In this document: positions 9,878-18,890 of the stretch, piece by piece
Numbering within the stretch: position 1 is the first letter of the stretch
How the letters are laid out: each line of letters opens with the position of its first letter
Assembly: GCF_042652345.1 (NCBI RefSeq)
Contig: NZ_JBHSJJ010000003.1
Location: forward strand, 186,001 to 250,000
DNA length: 64,000 nt
Source: Negadavirga shengliensis
GTDB lineage: Bacteria > Bacteroidota > Bacteroidia > Cytophagales > Cyclobacteriaceae
Direction: 5' to 3'
Position numbers and translations under genes: made by a program
Notes under the pieces: model-generated
The model's input: only the letters and a program-made list of their open reading frames with translations
Databases searched by the model: none
Told to the model about the DNA's origin: nothing

Positions 9878-10429
9878 ATGATTAATCCTTGGCATGATGT
9901 AAGTATTGGAGAGGGTGTTCCCGAATATGTGACGGGTGTAATAGAGATTCCAAAAGGGAGCAAGGGCAAATATGAATTGGATAAAAAGTCAGGCATGCTG
10001 CTTCTGGACAGGGTATTGTTTTCGGCCGTACACTATCCTGCTAATTATGGTTTTATTCCTCAGACATTTTGCGAGGATCATGATCCTTTGGATATTTTGA
10101 TCATTTCCCAAATAGATATACCTTCTATGACCCTTGTGAAGGCAAAAGTGATCGGGGTGATGCGTATGATCGATGGGGGAGAGGCTGATGATAAGATTAT
10201 TGCCGTAGCAGCGGATGACCAATCCGTAAACTACATTAATGACATTTCTGAACTGCCGCCCCATTTGATGAAGGAGACCCACCGCTTTTTTGAGGATTAT
10301 AAGAAGCTGGAGAACAAGGAAGTGAAAGTGGAAGATTTTCTCGGTAAAGAGGAGGCAATCCGCATCATCAATGATGCTATAGATCTCTATGACCGGACCT
10401 TCGGCAGCAAAGACAAGAATGATAAATAG
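9878..10429 (+). CDS. ppa: Inorganic pyrophosphatase, family I
   Basis: 183 residues, soluble, hydrolyses pyrophosphate to phosphate. Family I residues are visible: the KGSKGKYELDKKSG substrate/metal block, YPANYGFIPQT, the metal-binding acidic cluster EDHDPLDIL, and DGGEADDKI. Length is normal for a bacterial enzyme. A strong hairpin terminator overlaps its stop codon, so it is probably a single-gene unit. Confidence 0.95.
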   Translation: MINPWHDVSIGEGVPEYVTGVIEIPKGSKGKYELDKKSGMLLLDRVLFSAVHYPANYGFIPQTFCEDHDPLDILIISQIDIPSMTLVKAKVIGVMRMIDGGEADDKIIAVAADDQSVNYINDISELPPHLMKETHRFFEDYKKLENKEVKVEDFLGKEEAIRIINDAIDLYDRTFGSKDKNDK

Positions 10430-10460
10430 CCCAATTTATTGGGCTGTTTTATTTGTTTTT
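10428..10460 (+). terminator. Rho-independent terminator of ppa
   Basis: Perfect 7-bp stem AGCCCAA/TTGGGCT with a TTTA loop (10428-10445), followed by a T-rich run to 10460. The stem begins inside the ppa stop codon. Confidence 0.85.
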
Positions 10461-10496
10461 CCCATTGCATAGCCCTATCAGTAATCATGATCCAAG

Positions 10497-11558
10497 ATGA
10501 ACGTATTTAGATTTTTGGTTTGTTTTTTTGGAGGCGCGTTGGTTTTTCCGCATCAAACTGAAGGTCAGCAGCAAAAGGGAATCCTGACTTTTTCCGGTTA
10601 TGTGGAGGCTTATTATAGCTACGATTTTAACAGACCGGACAATCATGAAAAACCGCCTGCTCTATATAATTTCAAGAGACACAACGAGTTTTCAGTGAAT
10701 CTGGCCTTGTTGTCCATGGCCTATAACGATGGGAAAGTCAGGTCAAATGTTGCTTTAATGGCAGGCGATTACGCAAGGTATAACCTAGCAGACGAGCCCA
10801 CCTGGGCCCAGTTTATTTATGAAGCTTCTGTAGGGGTGCAGCTTTGGGACAAACTGTGGCTCGACATGGGGGTTATGCCCTCCCACATCGGCTTCGAAAG
10901 TGCAGTTGGAATGGACTGCTGGCATTTGACCCGAAGCTTGCTGGCCGAAAACTCACCTTACTTCCTTACCGGTGCCAGGTTTACCTATTCCCATACCGAA
11001 AAGCTCGATTTTATACTTTGGCTCACCAATGGATGGCAGAATGTCCAACGAACCCATAGAAATCAGGCTTTGGGAGCGGGGTTAGGTGTTAACTATCGGC
11101 CAATGAAAGGAATGGAATTTAATTTTGCCAATTATTTTGGCAATGAATATCCCCAGACACTGAATGTTTACCGTTATTTTAACAACTTTTATCTCCAGTA
11201 TGCTTGGGATGCCTGGGGGATCACTTTAGGGACAGATTACGGTGTAGAGCAAAAGCTTTTTTCTTCGTTGTTTAACCATTGGTATGGACTCACTTTTTCT
11301 CTTCGCCGGGACCTGACGGAAAAAACAGGCCTGGCGTTCAGGGCCGAGCATTACTCAGATACAAACAGCGTAATCCTGGATACAGGAATGAGATTGTCGG
11401 GATTTTCGTTGAACCTCGACCATCGGATTTCAGAGAAAGCAATGATCAGGGTTGAGGCCCGGCAGCTTCAAAGTCCTGAGGCCGTGTTCGAAATGCCTGC
11501 AGGAAAGCTGAGCAAGGGAAATACCGCTATCAGTACTTCCCTTGCTGTGAAGTTCTGA
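10497..11558 (+). CDS. Putative outer-membrane beta-barrel porin (BBP2/OmpL-like)
   Basis: 353 residues. Signal peptide of about 24 residues (FLVCFFGGALVFPHQTEGQ). The mature part has alternating aromatic/polar strands from FSGYVEAYYSYDFNRP onward and ends in ISTSLAVKF, a C-terminal Phe strand typical of outer-membrane barrels. The overall pattern fits the 'beta-barrel porin-2' family; substrate unknown. It starts 37 bases past the ppa terminator and converges with valS, with a 4-base gap between stops. Confidence 0.75.
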   Translation: MNVFRFLVCFFGGALVFPHQTEGQQQKGILTFSGYVEAYYSYDFNRPDNHEKPPALYNFKRHNEFSVNLALLSMAYNDGKVRSNVALMAGDYARYNLADEPTWAQFIYEASVGVQLWDKLWLDMGVMPSHIGFESAVGMDCWHLTRSLLAENSPYFLTGARFTYSHTEKLDFILWLTNGWQNVQRTHRNQALGAGLGVNYRPMKGMEFNFANYFGNEYPQTLNVYRYFNNFYLQYAWDAWGITLGTDYGVEQKLFSSLFNHWYGLTFSLRRDLTEKTGLAFRAEHYSDTNSVILDTGMRLSGFSLNLDHRISEKAMIRVEARQLQSPEAVFEMPAGKLSKGNTAISTSLAVKF

Positions 11559-11562
11559 ATAC

Positions 11563-14190
11563 TCAGGACAATTTGCTGAGGCTTTCTTTCAAAGCCTTTA
11601 GTTTGGCTTCGGCATCGTTCATTTTCTTTTTTTCCCGCTCAACCACATCCGCCGGAGCATTGCTCACAAATCTTTCATTGCCCAGTTTTTTCAACACCGA
11701 TTTAAGGAATCCCTCGGTATAGACAATATCTTTTTCGAGGTTTTCCCTTTCCTGCGCCACATCCACCTGACCTTCCAGTGCTATAAAACATTCGTCTGAC
11801 TTGACGACAAAACTGACGGCGTTGTCCACCTGCTTTTTAAAATCCAGTTCATGGATATTCGCAAGCTTCTTTAGAAGGCCTTTAAAGTTGGTGTAAAGGG
11901 ACGGGTTGGCGGTGTTGATGGTAAGAGGGAGGCTTTCTTTAGGAGAAATGCCTTTGGAAGCCCGGATGTTTCTGATTTGAGAGACCAACTCAAAAACCTG
12001 GCTGGCGTCTTCGATGATACCTTTTTCGTATGTGGCCCGAGACGGCCAGGATGACAGCATGATGACATCGTTTGGCTTTCTTTCATCGATTTGATGCCAA
12101 AGTTCTTCCGTAATAAATGGCATAAAAGGGTGCAGAATCTTCATAAGATTTTCAAAGAAGCGGATGGTCTTATCAAGCGTATATTGATCTATCGGGGCTT
12201 GATAATCGGGCTTTATCATTTCCAGATACCAGCTACAGAAATCATCCCACACCAATTTATAAGTGGTGATCAAAGCATCGGATATTCTGAACTTGGTGAA
12301 GTGGTCCTCGATTTCTTCCAACGCCTGATAAAACCTGTTTTCAAACCAGGTGACGGCAGCTTGGTTTTCTTGGTCTTCCCCCGGGACTACCTTCCAGCCC
12401 TTGATAAGCCTAAAGGCATTCCAGATTTTGTTACAGAAATTTCTGCCCTGTTCAACCAACTTTTCGTCAAAGGGCAGGTCATTGCCAGCCGGACTGCTGA
12501 AAAGCATTCCGGTTCTTACACCATCTGCCCCGTAGACTTTGATGAGCTCAAGGGGATCGGGCGAATTGCCCAATGATTTGGACATTTTTCTTCCCAATTT
12601 ATCCCTTACAATGCCCGTCAGGTAAACATTCTGAAAGGGTTTTTCTCCTGTATATTCATATCCGGCAATGATCATTCTGGCCACCCAGAAAAATAAAATC
12701 TCCGGCGCGGTTACCAAATCATTGGTGGGATAGTAATATTTTAGATCTTCATTTTTCTCACCGGTTTGGAAAAAACCCGGATCAAATACGGAGATAGGCC
12801 ATAACCAGGAAGAAAACCAGGTGTCAAGAACATCTTCATCCTGCACCAGATCGTCTTTTGAGTAATCGGTGCCGTATTTCCTGTTGGCTAAGGCTACGGC
12901 CTCGTCCTTGGTTTTGGCCACTACATATTCGCTGTTTGGCAGGTAGTAAGCCGGAATGCGGTGACCCCACCAGAGCTGCCTGGAAATGCACCAGTCCCGG
13001 ACATTTTCCATCCAGCTGCTGTACATGTTTTTAAATTTTGAAGGGACCAATTTGACCGTATCCTCCATGACAGCTTTAAGGGCAGGTTGGGTGATGTCCT
13101 TCATTTTCAGAAACCATTGAAGGGATAACCTTGGTTCGATGATCGCATCGGTTCTTTCCGAATGCCCGACATTGGAAGTATAGTCATCTTCCTTCTCCAA
13201 CTGACCGGCTTCTTTCAGCAGCTTGACTATTTTCTTTCTGGCCACAAAACGGTCTTCCCCCACCAAAATCCGGGCTTTTTCATTTAGGCTGCCATCGTCA
13301 TTCAGTATGTCAATCACTTCCAACTTGTGCCTGAGCCCGATTTCATAGTCGTTGATATCATGGGCCGGTGTGATTTTTAGACAACCAGTACCAAATTCCA
13401 TATCCACGTAGTCATCTTCTATGATCGTTATGGGTCGGTTGATCAAAGGGATAAGTGCTTTTTTGCCTTTTAAATGGGCATATCGCCGGTCTTCCGGGTG
13501 GATACAAATGGCTACGTCCGCCATGATGGTTTCAGGCCGCGTGGTGGCTATGGTGATGAACTCGTTGCTGCTTTCTATCTGGTAGCGGATATGATAAAGT
13601 TTGGACTTAACCTCCTTGAAAATCACTTCATCATCCGACAGTGCCGTTTTACCCTGAGGGTCCCAATTGACCATCCTTATGCCCCTGTATATTTTTCCTT
13701 TGCGGTACAAATCCACAAACACGGTGATCACGGCATCACTGAGGTCCTCATCCATGGTAAACCGGGTTCTGCTCCAATCGCAGGAAGCACCCAGTTTTTT
13801 GAGCTGTTCCAGAATGATGCCGCCATATCGCTCTCTCCACTCCCATGCATATTTCAAAAACGCTTCTCTGCCAATGGATTTTTTGTCAATCCCTTTCTCC
13901 TTCAGCATAGCCACTACCTTTGCCTCCGTGGCAATAGAAGCATGATCGGTACCGGGAACCCAACAAGCATTTTTTCCCTCCATCCGGGCTTTTCTGATCA
14001 ATACATCCTGAATGGTGTTGTTCAGCATGTGTCCCATGTGAAGGACACCGGTGACGTTGGGAGGGGGGATGACGATGGTATAAGGTTCCTTTGTGGAGTC
14101 TACAGTGGATTGAAACATGTTGTGTTCCATCCAATACTGGTACCACTTGGATTCGGCTTCACTGGGATTATATTTGGTAGAAAGTGTCAT
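11563..14190 (-). CDS. valS: Valine--tRNA ligase
   Basis: 875 residues, class I aminoacyl-tRNA synthetase charging tRNA-Val. HIGH-type motif HMGH at residues 51-54 within PPPNVTGVLHMGH; KMSKS at 535-539 (GRKMSKSLGNSPDP). An editing CP1 insert lies between them, with TTRPETIMADVAI and CLKITPAHDINDY. The anticodon-binding domain is followed by a C-terminal coiled-coil arm (about 810-875), as expected for ValRS. Monocistronic, with its own candidate promoter at 14211-14244. Confidence 0.97.
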   Translation of the reverse strand: MTLSTKYNPSEAESKWYQYWMEHNMFQSTVDSTKEPYTIVIPPPNVTGVLHMGHMLNNTIQDVLIRKARMEGKNACWVPGTDHASIATEAKVVAMLKEKGIDKKSIGREAFLKYAWEWRERYGGIILEQLKKLGASCDWSRTRFTMDEDLSDAVITVFVDLYRKGKIYRGIRMVNWDPQGKTALSDDEVIFKEVKSKLYHIRYQIESSNEFITIATTRPETIMADVAICIHPEDRRYAHLKGKKALIPLINRPITIIEDDYVDMEFGTGCLKITPAHDINDYEIGLRHKLEVIDILNDDGSLNEKARILVGEDRFVARKKIVKLLKEAGQLEKEDDYTSNVGHSERTDAIIEPRLSLQWFLKMKDITQPALKAVMEDTVKLVPSKFKNMYSSWMENVRDWCISRQLWWGHRIPAYYLPNSEYVVAKTKDEAVALANRKYGTDYSKDDLVQDEDVLDTWFSSWLWPISVFDPGFFQTGEKNEDLKYYYPTNDLVTAPEILFFWVARMIIAGYEYTGEKPFQNVYLTGIVRDKLGRKMSKSLGNSPDPLELIKVYGADGVRTGMLFSSPAGNDLPFDEKLVEQGRNFCNKIWNAFRLIKGWKVVPGEDQENQAAVTWFENRFYQALEEIEDHFTKFRISDALITTYKLVWDDFCSWYLEMIKPDYQAPIDQYTLDKTIRFFENLMKILHPFMPFITEELWHQIDERKPNDVIMLSSWPSRATYEKGIIEDASQVFELVSQIRNIRASKGISPKESLPLTINTANPSLYTNFKGLLKKLANIHELDFKKQVDNAVSFVVKSDECFIALEGQVDVAQERENLEKDIVYTEGFLKSVLKKLGNERFVSNAPADVVEREKKKMNDAEAKLKALKESLSKLS

Positions 14191-14210
14191 AGGTGTTCGG
14201 GATTAAGGCG

Positions 14211-14244
14211 CAAAATTAATATAAAAATCTTTTTAGGCCTCAAA
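14211..14244 (-). promoter_or_regulatory. Candidate promoter of valS
   Basis: On the minus strand TTTG (14244-14241), a 22-base spacer and TAATTTTG (14218-14211) match the Bacteroidota -33/-7 pattern, about 20 bases upstream of the valS ATG. Confidence 0.5.
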
Positions 14245-14267
14245 ATTGGAGGAATTCACAAAATCAG

Positions 14268-14327
14268 AAAATAAAAAGGCTTTTTCCCAAGAAAAAGATG
14301 AGCTTCACACTTTTGGGAAAAAGCCTT
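14268..14327 (-). terminator. Terminator of the endonuclease/phosphatase-fold gene
   Basis: A perfect 15-bp inverted repeat (arms 14276-14290 and 14313-14327, 22-base loop) lies 18 bases past the stop of the minus-strand gene. On that strand it is followed by a T-rich run. Confidence 0.85.
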
Positions 14328-14344
14328 ATACTGTAAGGTCAGGC

Positions 14345-15199
14345 TTACTTGAAGAAAACCTCGATCATTACCGGGAAATGATCCGAAGGATATTTTTTGC
14401 CGTAATTATCAGTCAGTGTGCCGTGTCTCATCACCGTGAAATGTTCGCTCACAAACAGGTAGTCAATTCTTCTATCGGGAAGAAAGTCCCAGTTGAAGGA
14501 ATTGAACGTTCCTACTGTCCCATGGTGTGGGGTTTCGCTGAGGTTTTTGCTATCCCGCAGGCTGCCATCCATTAAAATTTCCTTGTAGGCTGGATTGTCG
14601 TCCTGCACGTTAAAATCACCCGTAAGTATACAGGGCAGATGCTCTCTGTTGATTTCTTTTATTTTCTTTAAAACCAATTTACTGCTTTCTTCCCGGGCTT
14701 CCTGTCCAATGTGGTCATAATGTACATTGAAGACATAAAACTCCTGGCCTTCTTTGGTTCTGAATTTTCCCCAGGAACAAATCCGGTTTAAAGAGGCATC
14801 CCACCCTTTGGATGGGGTCCCCGGCGTGGGCGAAAGCCAAAAGGTACCTTTATCCAGCAGTTCGAATTTTTCCGGATTGTAAAACACCGCAGTGAACTCT
14901 CCTTTTTGTCCTCCATCATCCCTTCCGACGCCTATGTAGGGGAAATTAAGGTCTTTGCTTATGTCTTCAAGTTGGTTGTACAAGCCTTCTTGGGTTCCAA
15001 TGATGTCCATTTCATGGAAACGGATCAGGTTGATCAAATGGGGCGCCCGGTCCTTCCACAGGTTACCTTCGTCATTGGGGTTGTCAAAACGGATATTGTA
15101 GGTAGCGACGTTGTAGGATTCCTGCGCAAAGGATCGTATGGTCAAAACAAAAAGAAATAAAAATGGGAAGAAGAATAGAGAAGTGTTTTTTCGTTTCAT
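14345..15199 (-). CDS. Secreted endonuclease/exonuclease/phosphatase family protein
   Basis: 284 residues with an N-terminal signal peptide (about 1-25, ending RSFAQ). DNase I-like fold motifs in order: VATYNIRFDNPNDEGN, IGTQEG (metal Glu), FNVHYDHIG, LTGDFNVQDDN, RIDYLFVS and YPSDHFPVMIE (catalytic Asp-His near the C-terminus). Phosphodiesterase or phosphomonoesterase activity in the periplasm or outside is expected; the substrate cannot be assigned. Its 5' leader contains two units of the repeat family described at 15200-15437. Confidence 0.85.
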   Translation of the reverse strand: MKRKNTSLFFFPFLFLFVLTIRSFAQESYNVATYNIRFDNPNDEGNLWKDRAPHLINLIRFHEMDIIGTQEGLYNQLEDISKDLNFPYIGVGRDDGGQKGEFTAVFYNPEKFELLDKGTFWLSPTPGTPSKGWDASLNRICSWGKFRTKEGQEFYVFNVHYDHIGQEAREESSKLVLKKIKEINREHLPCILTGDFNVQDDNPAYKEILMDGSLRDSKNLSETPHHGTVGTFNSFNWDFLPDRRIDYLFVSEHFTVMRHGTLTDNYGKKYPSDHFPVMIEVFFK

Positions 15200-15314
15200 G
15201 TGTTTATATTTTCTTTTCAGCGGTCAGATAGCCTGCCCCGAACTTGTTTCGGGGGAATCTCGCATGATTGATAATCATCCCACTCTATGACGATCTCGTC
15301 ATGCTCGATTTCAT
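15200..15314 (-). repeat. Leader repeat, unit A1
   Basis: Read on the minus strand, the unit starts ATG AAA TCG AGC ATG ACG at 15314 (in-frame TAG at 15287-15285). It continues in the same frame with ATG ATT ATC AAT CAT GCG AGA TTC at 15278, open for 24 codons to a TAA at 15206-15204. It ends in an A+T-rich stretch four bases later at the start codon of the gene at 14345-15199. It contains the palindrome CCCCGAA-loop-TTCGGGG (15237-15255). Similar units: 15315-15437, 19533-19624 and 25534-25677. Confidence 0.75.
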
Positions 15315-15437
15315 CTGTTTATAATTTGTTCTTTATCGGCCATGTAGCTTGCCTCGCATGTCCCTCCCCCCCCCCGATAACTATCGGGGCTATCGGGGCA
15401 TCCCAGTGAGTGTCCCCTGCGCCATGCTCGGTTTCAC
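15315..15437 (-). repeat. Leader repeat, unit A2
   Basis: Tandem with unit A1. Begins GTG AAA CCG AGC ATG GCG at 15437 (minus strand, stop after 15 codons) and ends AACAAATTATAAACAG immediately before the ATG-AAA of unit A1. The core holds a perfect CCCCGATA/TATCGGGG inverted repeat (15372-15389), a second CTATCGGGG copy, and a run of ten C (15366-15375). Confidence 0.7.
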
Positions 15438-15462
15438 AGTATGTTGATGGTTAAAAACCACA

Positions 15463-15470
15463 CAAAGTTA
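15463..15470 (-). promoter_or_regulatory. Candidate -7 box for the gene at 14345-15199
   Basis: TAACTTTG on the minus strand, an exact TAnnTTTG match. No convincing TTTG lies at the usual distance upstream. If used, transcription would start just before repeat unit A2, giving a leader of about 250 bases that contains both units. Confidence 0.4.
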
Positions 15471-15575
15471 AATTTTATTGGGTAAAAAAGCTATTGTATG
15501 CTGTTAAATGAGCTGAATGTTTTCAGTTTATGCTGTGCTGACCTGAACACTCAGTTCCACATTGTCCTGTTTTCT

Positions 15576-17333
15576 TTATTTGATTTCGATTTCAAAAGGC
15601 ATAATTGCCATTACACCTTCAAGTTTTTTCAAGCGCTCAAGGGATTTGAAAAGCTCGTAGGATTGTCCGAATTTTATTCTCGCATAAGTAGCTTGGACAT
15701 CCTTGGTAAATTCACTGATAAGCCGCTCCAGGAAGCTTTTTTGCTCCGGATAATAGACTGTCCTAAAGTCCTCTTCCACCCCGGCTTTGACGGCGGCTAT
15801 TTGGATGGCGTCGTCCAGATTTCCCAGTATATCCACCAATCCGTTTTCCTTGGCGCGGGTTCCTGTCCAGACCCTTCCCCCTGCCACAGCTATGACCTCA
15901 TCTTTGCTCATACCGCGGCTATCAGATACCCTCTTGATAAAGGTTTCATAGCCTTCCTCTACTTTTCTCTGCATAATTGCCCTTTCACCCTCTGTGATTT
16001 TTCGGGTAGGGGTGAGGAAGTCTGAATATTGGCCGGTCTTGACCACATCTGTAGTGATCCCCAGTTTATTGTTTAATAAGCCTTGGGCATTGAACCATAA
16101 TCCAAATATGCCTATGGAGCCGGTAATGGTATTGGGTTGAGCTACGATCGTGTCTGCCGGAACAGCTATATAATACCCGCCTGAGGCAGCCAGATTGGAC
16201 ATGGAAGCGATCAAAGGTTTTTCTTTTTGGGCTTCCGAAAGCTCTCTCCAGATCACTTCAGAGGCCAAAATGGAACCTCCGGGAGAATTGATCCTCATTA
16301 CAATGGCTTTAACGTCCTTGTTCTTTCTTGCCTTACGGATCTCTTTTAAAAAATATTCTGAACTGATCTCCTCTTCAGACTGACCGCTGATGATATTCCC
16401 ATCAGCCACTACCACGGCAATCCGGTTTCTGGAAAGCCTGTTTTTGGATGTGGCCGTTTTATTGATGCGGGTGATGTTGATACTTTTTATGTCATCATCT
16501 TCTTCCAAACCCAATTTTTCCCTTAAACGGTCTTTGACCTGATCGTCATACCATAAATTGTCTATCAGACCATGATCTAAGGCGTCTTGGCTTGTACGGA
16601 TCAACATTTGATCGTTGATGTTCTTCAATTCACTTGCCGGGATATCCCTGCTCTCTGAAATGGATTCAACCATGACCTCGTTCATTTCCGTTAAAAATTC
16701 GGCTGTTTGAATCCTGTTTTCCTCACTCATTTTGTCCAAGATAAAAGGTTCAATCGCACTCTTAAATTCCCCCACTCTGAAGATTACAGGCTCTACCTCT
16801 ATTTTTTCCAAAAGGCCCTTGACAAAAACGGCTTCTGAAGCAAACCCATTGAATTCAAGTTCTCCTAACGGGTTCATGTAAATCTCGTCGGCAACTGAAC
16901 ACAGGAAATAACCGGCTTCTGTATAGTACTCTGAATAGGAAACAATAAATTTCCCGGCCTCCTGAAAGCGTTTAAGAGCTGAACGTATTTCCACGATATG
17001 GGACTGACCGGCAAGGACAGTTCCGCTTTCAAGATAGATGCCTTTGATGTTGTCATTATCTTTGGCAGTATCAATTGCTTTTAATATCTGATTCAATCCC
17101 ACAGAGGAAATGCCCGCGAATGAAGAAATCGACGAAAAATCGAGGTCATCGTCCGGGGTGCGCTCCACTACATTGACATTGTTCAGTTTGAGGTGCAGCA
17201 CGGTGTTTTCGCTGATTTTTATTTTGTCATCGGCAGATCCTATGGCAATAAGGCCTGCTATGAAGAAAAAAGCCAGGACCCAGAATATCAACAGTCCTAC
17301 GATAACAGCCAAAACATTGCTTAAAAATTTCAT
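15576..17333 (-). CDS. sppA: Signal peptide peptidase SppA, 67K type
   Basis: 585 residues. Membrane-anchored S49 serine protease degrading cleaved signal peptides. One N-terminal transmembrane helix (about 7-30) is followed by two tandem S49 domains. The catalytic Lys191 is in RVGEFKSAIEPF and the nucleophile Ser384 in LAASGGYYIA, matching the Ser/Lys dyad spread over two domains in the long SppA form. INSPGGSILASE precedes the nucleophile. Single gene, divergent from folK. Confidence 0.93.
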   Translation of the reverse strand: MKFLSNVLAVIVGLLIFWVLAFFFIAGLIAIGSADDKIKISENTVLHLKLNNVNVVERTPDDDLDFSSISSFAGISSVGLNQILKAIDTAKDNDNIKGIYLESGTVLAGQSHIVEIRSALKRFQEAGKFIVSYSEYYTEAGYFLCSVADEIYMNPLGELEFNGFASEAVFVKGLLEKIEVEPVIFRVGEFKSAIEPFILDKMSEENRIQTAEFLTEMNEVMVESISESRDIPASELKNINDQMLIRTSQDALDHGLIDNLWYDDQVKDRLREKLGLEEDDDIKSINITRINKTATSKNRLSRNRIAVVVADGNIISGQSEEEISSEYFLKEIRKARKNKDVKAIVMRINSPGGSILASEVIWRELSEAQKEKPLIASMSNLAASGGYYIAVPADTIVAQPNTITGSIGIFGLWFNAQGLLNNKLGITTDVVKTGQYSDFLTPTRKITEGERAIMQRKVEEGYETFIKRVSDSRGMSKDEVIAVAGGRVWTGTRAKENGLVDILGNLDDAIQIAAVKAGVEEDFRTVYYPEQKSFLERLISEFTKDVQATYARIKFGQSYELFKSLERLKKLEGVMAIMPFEIEIK

Positions 17334-17416
17334 AATTTTGCTTCGTTAAGTTAAGTTTTCAAAATTAAATCATTTTTTACAAAGCTGCTTGATTTGAATA
17401 AAATATATGTGTTAAA

Positions 17417-17902
17417 ATGGACCGAGTTGTTTTAGGAATAGGAGGAAATCTGGGTGACAGGGAAGCCTTGCTGAAGGATGCTGTAAGACACCTGGAATCA
17501 AAAATGAGGATTGTCAAGAAATCGTCCATCTATGAAACGGCGGCCTGGGGAGGGAATTCCTCCTTGCCTTATCTTAACCAGGTAGTGGTGATGGAAACGG
17601 GGATGTCCCCTGAAGAAGTCCTGGATTTCGTGCAGGAGGTTGAGCAGCAGCATGGTAGGGTCAGGAACGAAAGATGGGGAGACCGGACGATGGATATTGA
17701 TATCCTTTATTTTGGTAAACAGATCATTCATACAGACCGGCTCCAAGTTCCCCACCCCCGGTTGCCTCACAGAAATTTTGTTTTAAAGCCTTTGGCCGAA
17801 GTATTGCCGGATTTTTTGCATCCCAAAAACGGCTTGAGCCAAAAGGAACTTTTAGAGCGGTGTGGAGATACATTAAGCGTCAGGCTTTGGCCGGGCACCT
17901 AA
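17417..17902 (+). CDS. folK: 2-amino-4-hydroxy-6-hydroxymethyldihydropteridine pyrophosphokinase
   Basis: 161 residues, HPPK of the folate pathway, transferring pyrophosphate from ATP to the pterin. Motifs: GIGGNLGDRE at the N-terminus, ETAAWG, YLNQVV, the metal-binding block RWGDRTMDIDILYFG, and VPHPRLPHRNFVL. Normal length. Divergent from sppA and convergent with fabD (26 bases between stops, no hairpin seen). Confidence 0.95.
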   Translation: MDRVVLGIGGNLGDREALLKDAVRHLESKMRIVKKSSIYETAAWGGNSSLPYLNQVVVMETGMSPEEVLDFVQEVEQQHGRVRNERWGDRTMDIDILYFGKQIIHTDRLQVPHPRLPHRNFVLKPLAEVLPDFLHPKNGLSQKELLERCGDTLSVRLWPGT

Positions 17903-17928
17903 TGTTGTCTGAAAAAAACAATCGAAGT

Positions 17929-18804
17929 TTACAGTCCGGAGACTTCTGCTTCTTTGTGGATTTTTTTGACAAGCCCTTGCAGCACCTTGCCTGGGCCGCA
18001 TTCGATGAATGACACAGCTCCGTCCGCTACCATATTTTGGACAGATTGGGTCCACTTTACCGGAGCAGTCAGTTGGGCGATCAGGTTCTTTTTTATAATC
18101 GGGACATCTGTGATGGCAGTTGTGCTGACATTTTGATAGATAGGGCAAATCGGATCCTGAAAAACCGTCTCCTCTATCGCCCTTTGCAGCTTGACCCTGG
18201 CAGGCTCCATCAAAGGAGAGTGGAACGCCCCCCCTACAGGAAGAGGGAGTGCCCTTTTTGCCCCTGCTTCTTTCATTTTTTCACAGGCTATTTGTATGCC
18301 CCTTAGCGATCCTGAAATCACCAATTGACCCGGACAGTTGTAATTGGCAGGTACTACTACTTCATCATGGATGGCAGCACATATTTCTTCCACGACTTCA
18401 TCAGCTAAGCCAAGGATAGCAGCCATGGTGGATGGATTGATTTCGCAGGCTTCCTGCATGGCCAAAGCTCTTTGGTGGACCAGTTTAAGGCCATCCTCAA
18501 AGGACAACACTTTATTGGCCACCAAGGCAGAAAATTCACCCAGAGAATGTCCGGCCACCATGTCCGGATTGAACCCCGGATCCGTGGCGGCGGCAACCAC
18601 GGCGTGTAGAAATACGGCAGGTTGGGTTACATTGGTCTGTTTCAAAGCCTCTTCAGTGCCTTCAAACATGACCTTTTTGATATCAAAACCAAGCACATCG
18701 TTGGCCCTATCAAACATTTTTTTGGCAGCTTCCCTGGATTCGTACAAGTCTTTTCCCATTCCTGGAAACTGGGCCCCCTGACCCGGAAATATGTATGCAA
18801 TCAT
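17929..18804 (-). CDS. fabD: Malonyl-CoA:ACP transacylase
   Basis: 291 residues. Loads malonyl groups onto acyl carrier protein for fatty acid synthesis. FPGQGAQFPGMG at residues 6-17, nucleophile Ser87 in GHSLGE, and catalytic His195 in GGAFHSPLM. Normal length for FabD. It lies 86 bases downstream of the carbonic anhydrase gene on the same strand but has its own promoter-like boxes in that gap. Confidence 0.96.
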   Translation of the reverse strand: MIAYIFPGQGAQFPGMGKDLYESREAAKKMFDRANDVLGFDIKKVMFEGTEEALKQTNVTQPAVFLHAVVAAATDPGFNPDMVAGHSLGEFSALVANKVLSFEDGLKLVHQRALAMQEACEINPSTMAAILGLADEVVEEICAAIHDEVVVPANYNCPGQLVISGSLRGIQIACEKMKEAGAKRALPLPVGGAFHSPLMEPARVKLQRAIEETVFQDPICPIYQNVSTTAITDVPIIKKNLIAQLTAPVKWTQSVQNMVADGAVSFIECGPGKVLQGLVKKIHKEAEVSGL

Positions 18805-18850
18805 AAAAATACGCTTTCTTTAAAATTAATGTGCATTTTGATTTTGTGCA

Positions 18851-18884
18851 CAAATTTACTTAAAAAAACGACACTTGACCCAAA
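18851..18884 (-). promoter_or_regulatory. Candidate promoter of fabD
   Basis: Minus strand: TTTG (18884-18881), a 22-base spacer, TAAATTTG (18858-18851, exact TAnnTTTG). This is the same spacing as the valS candidate. Leader of about 40 bases. Confidence 0.55.
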
Positions 18885-18890
18885 ATGATC

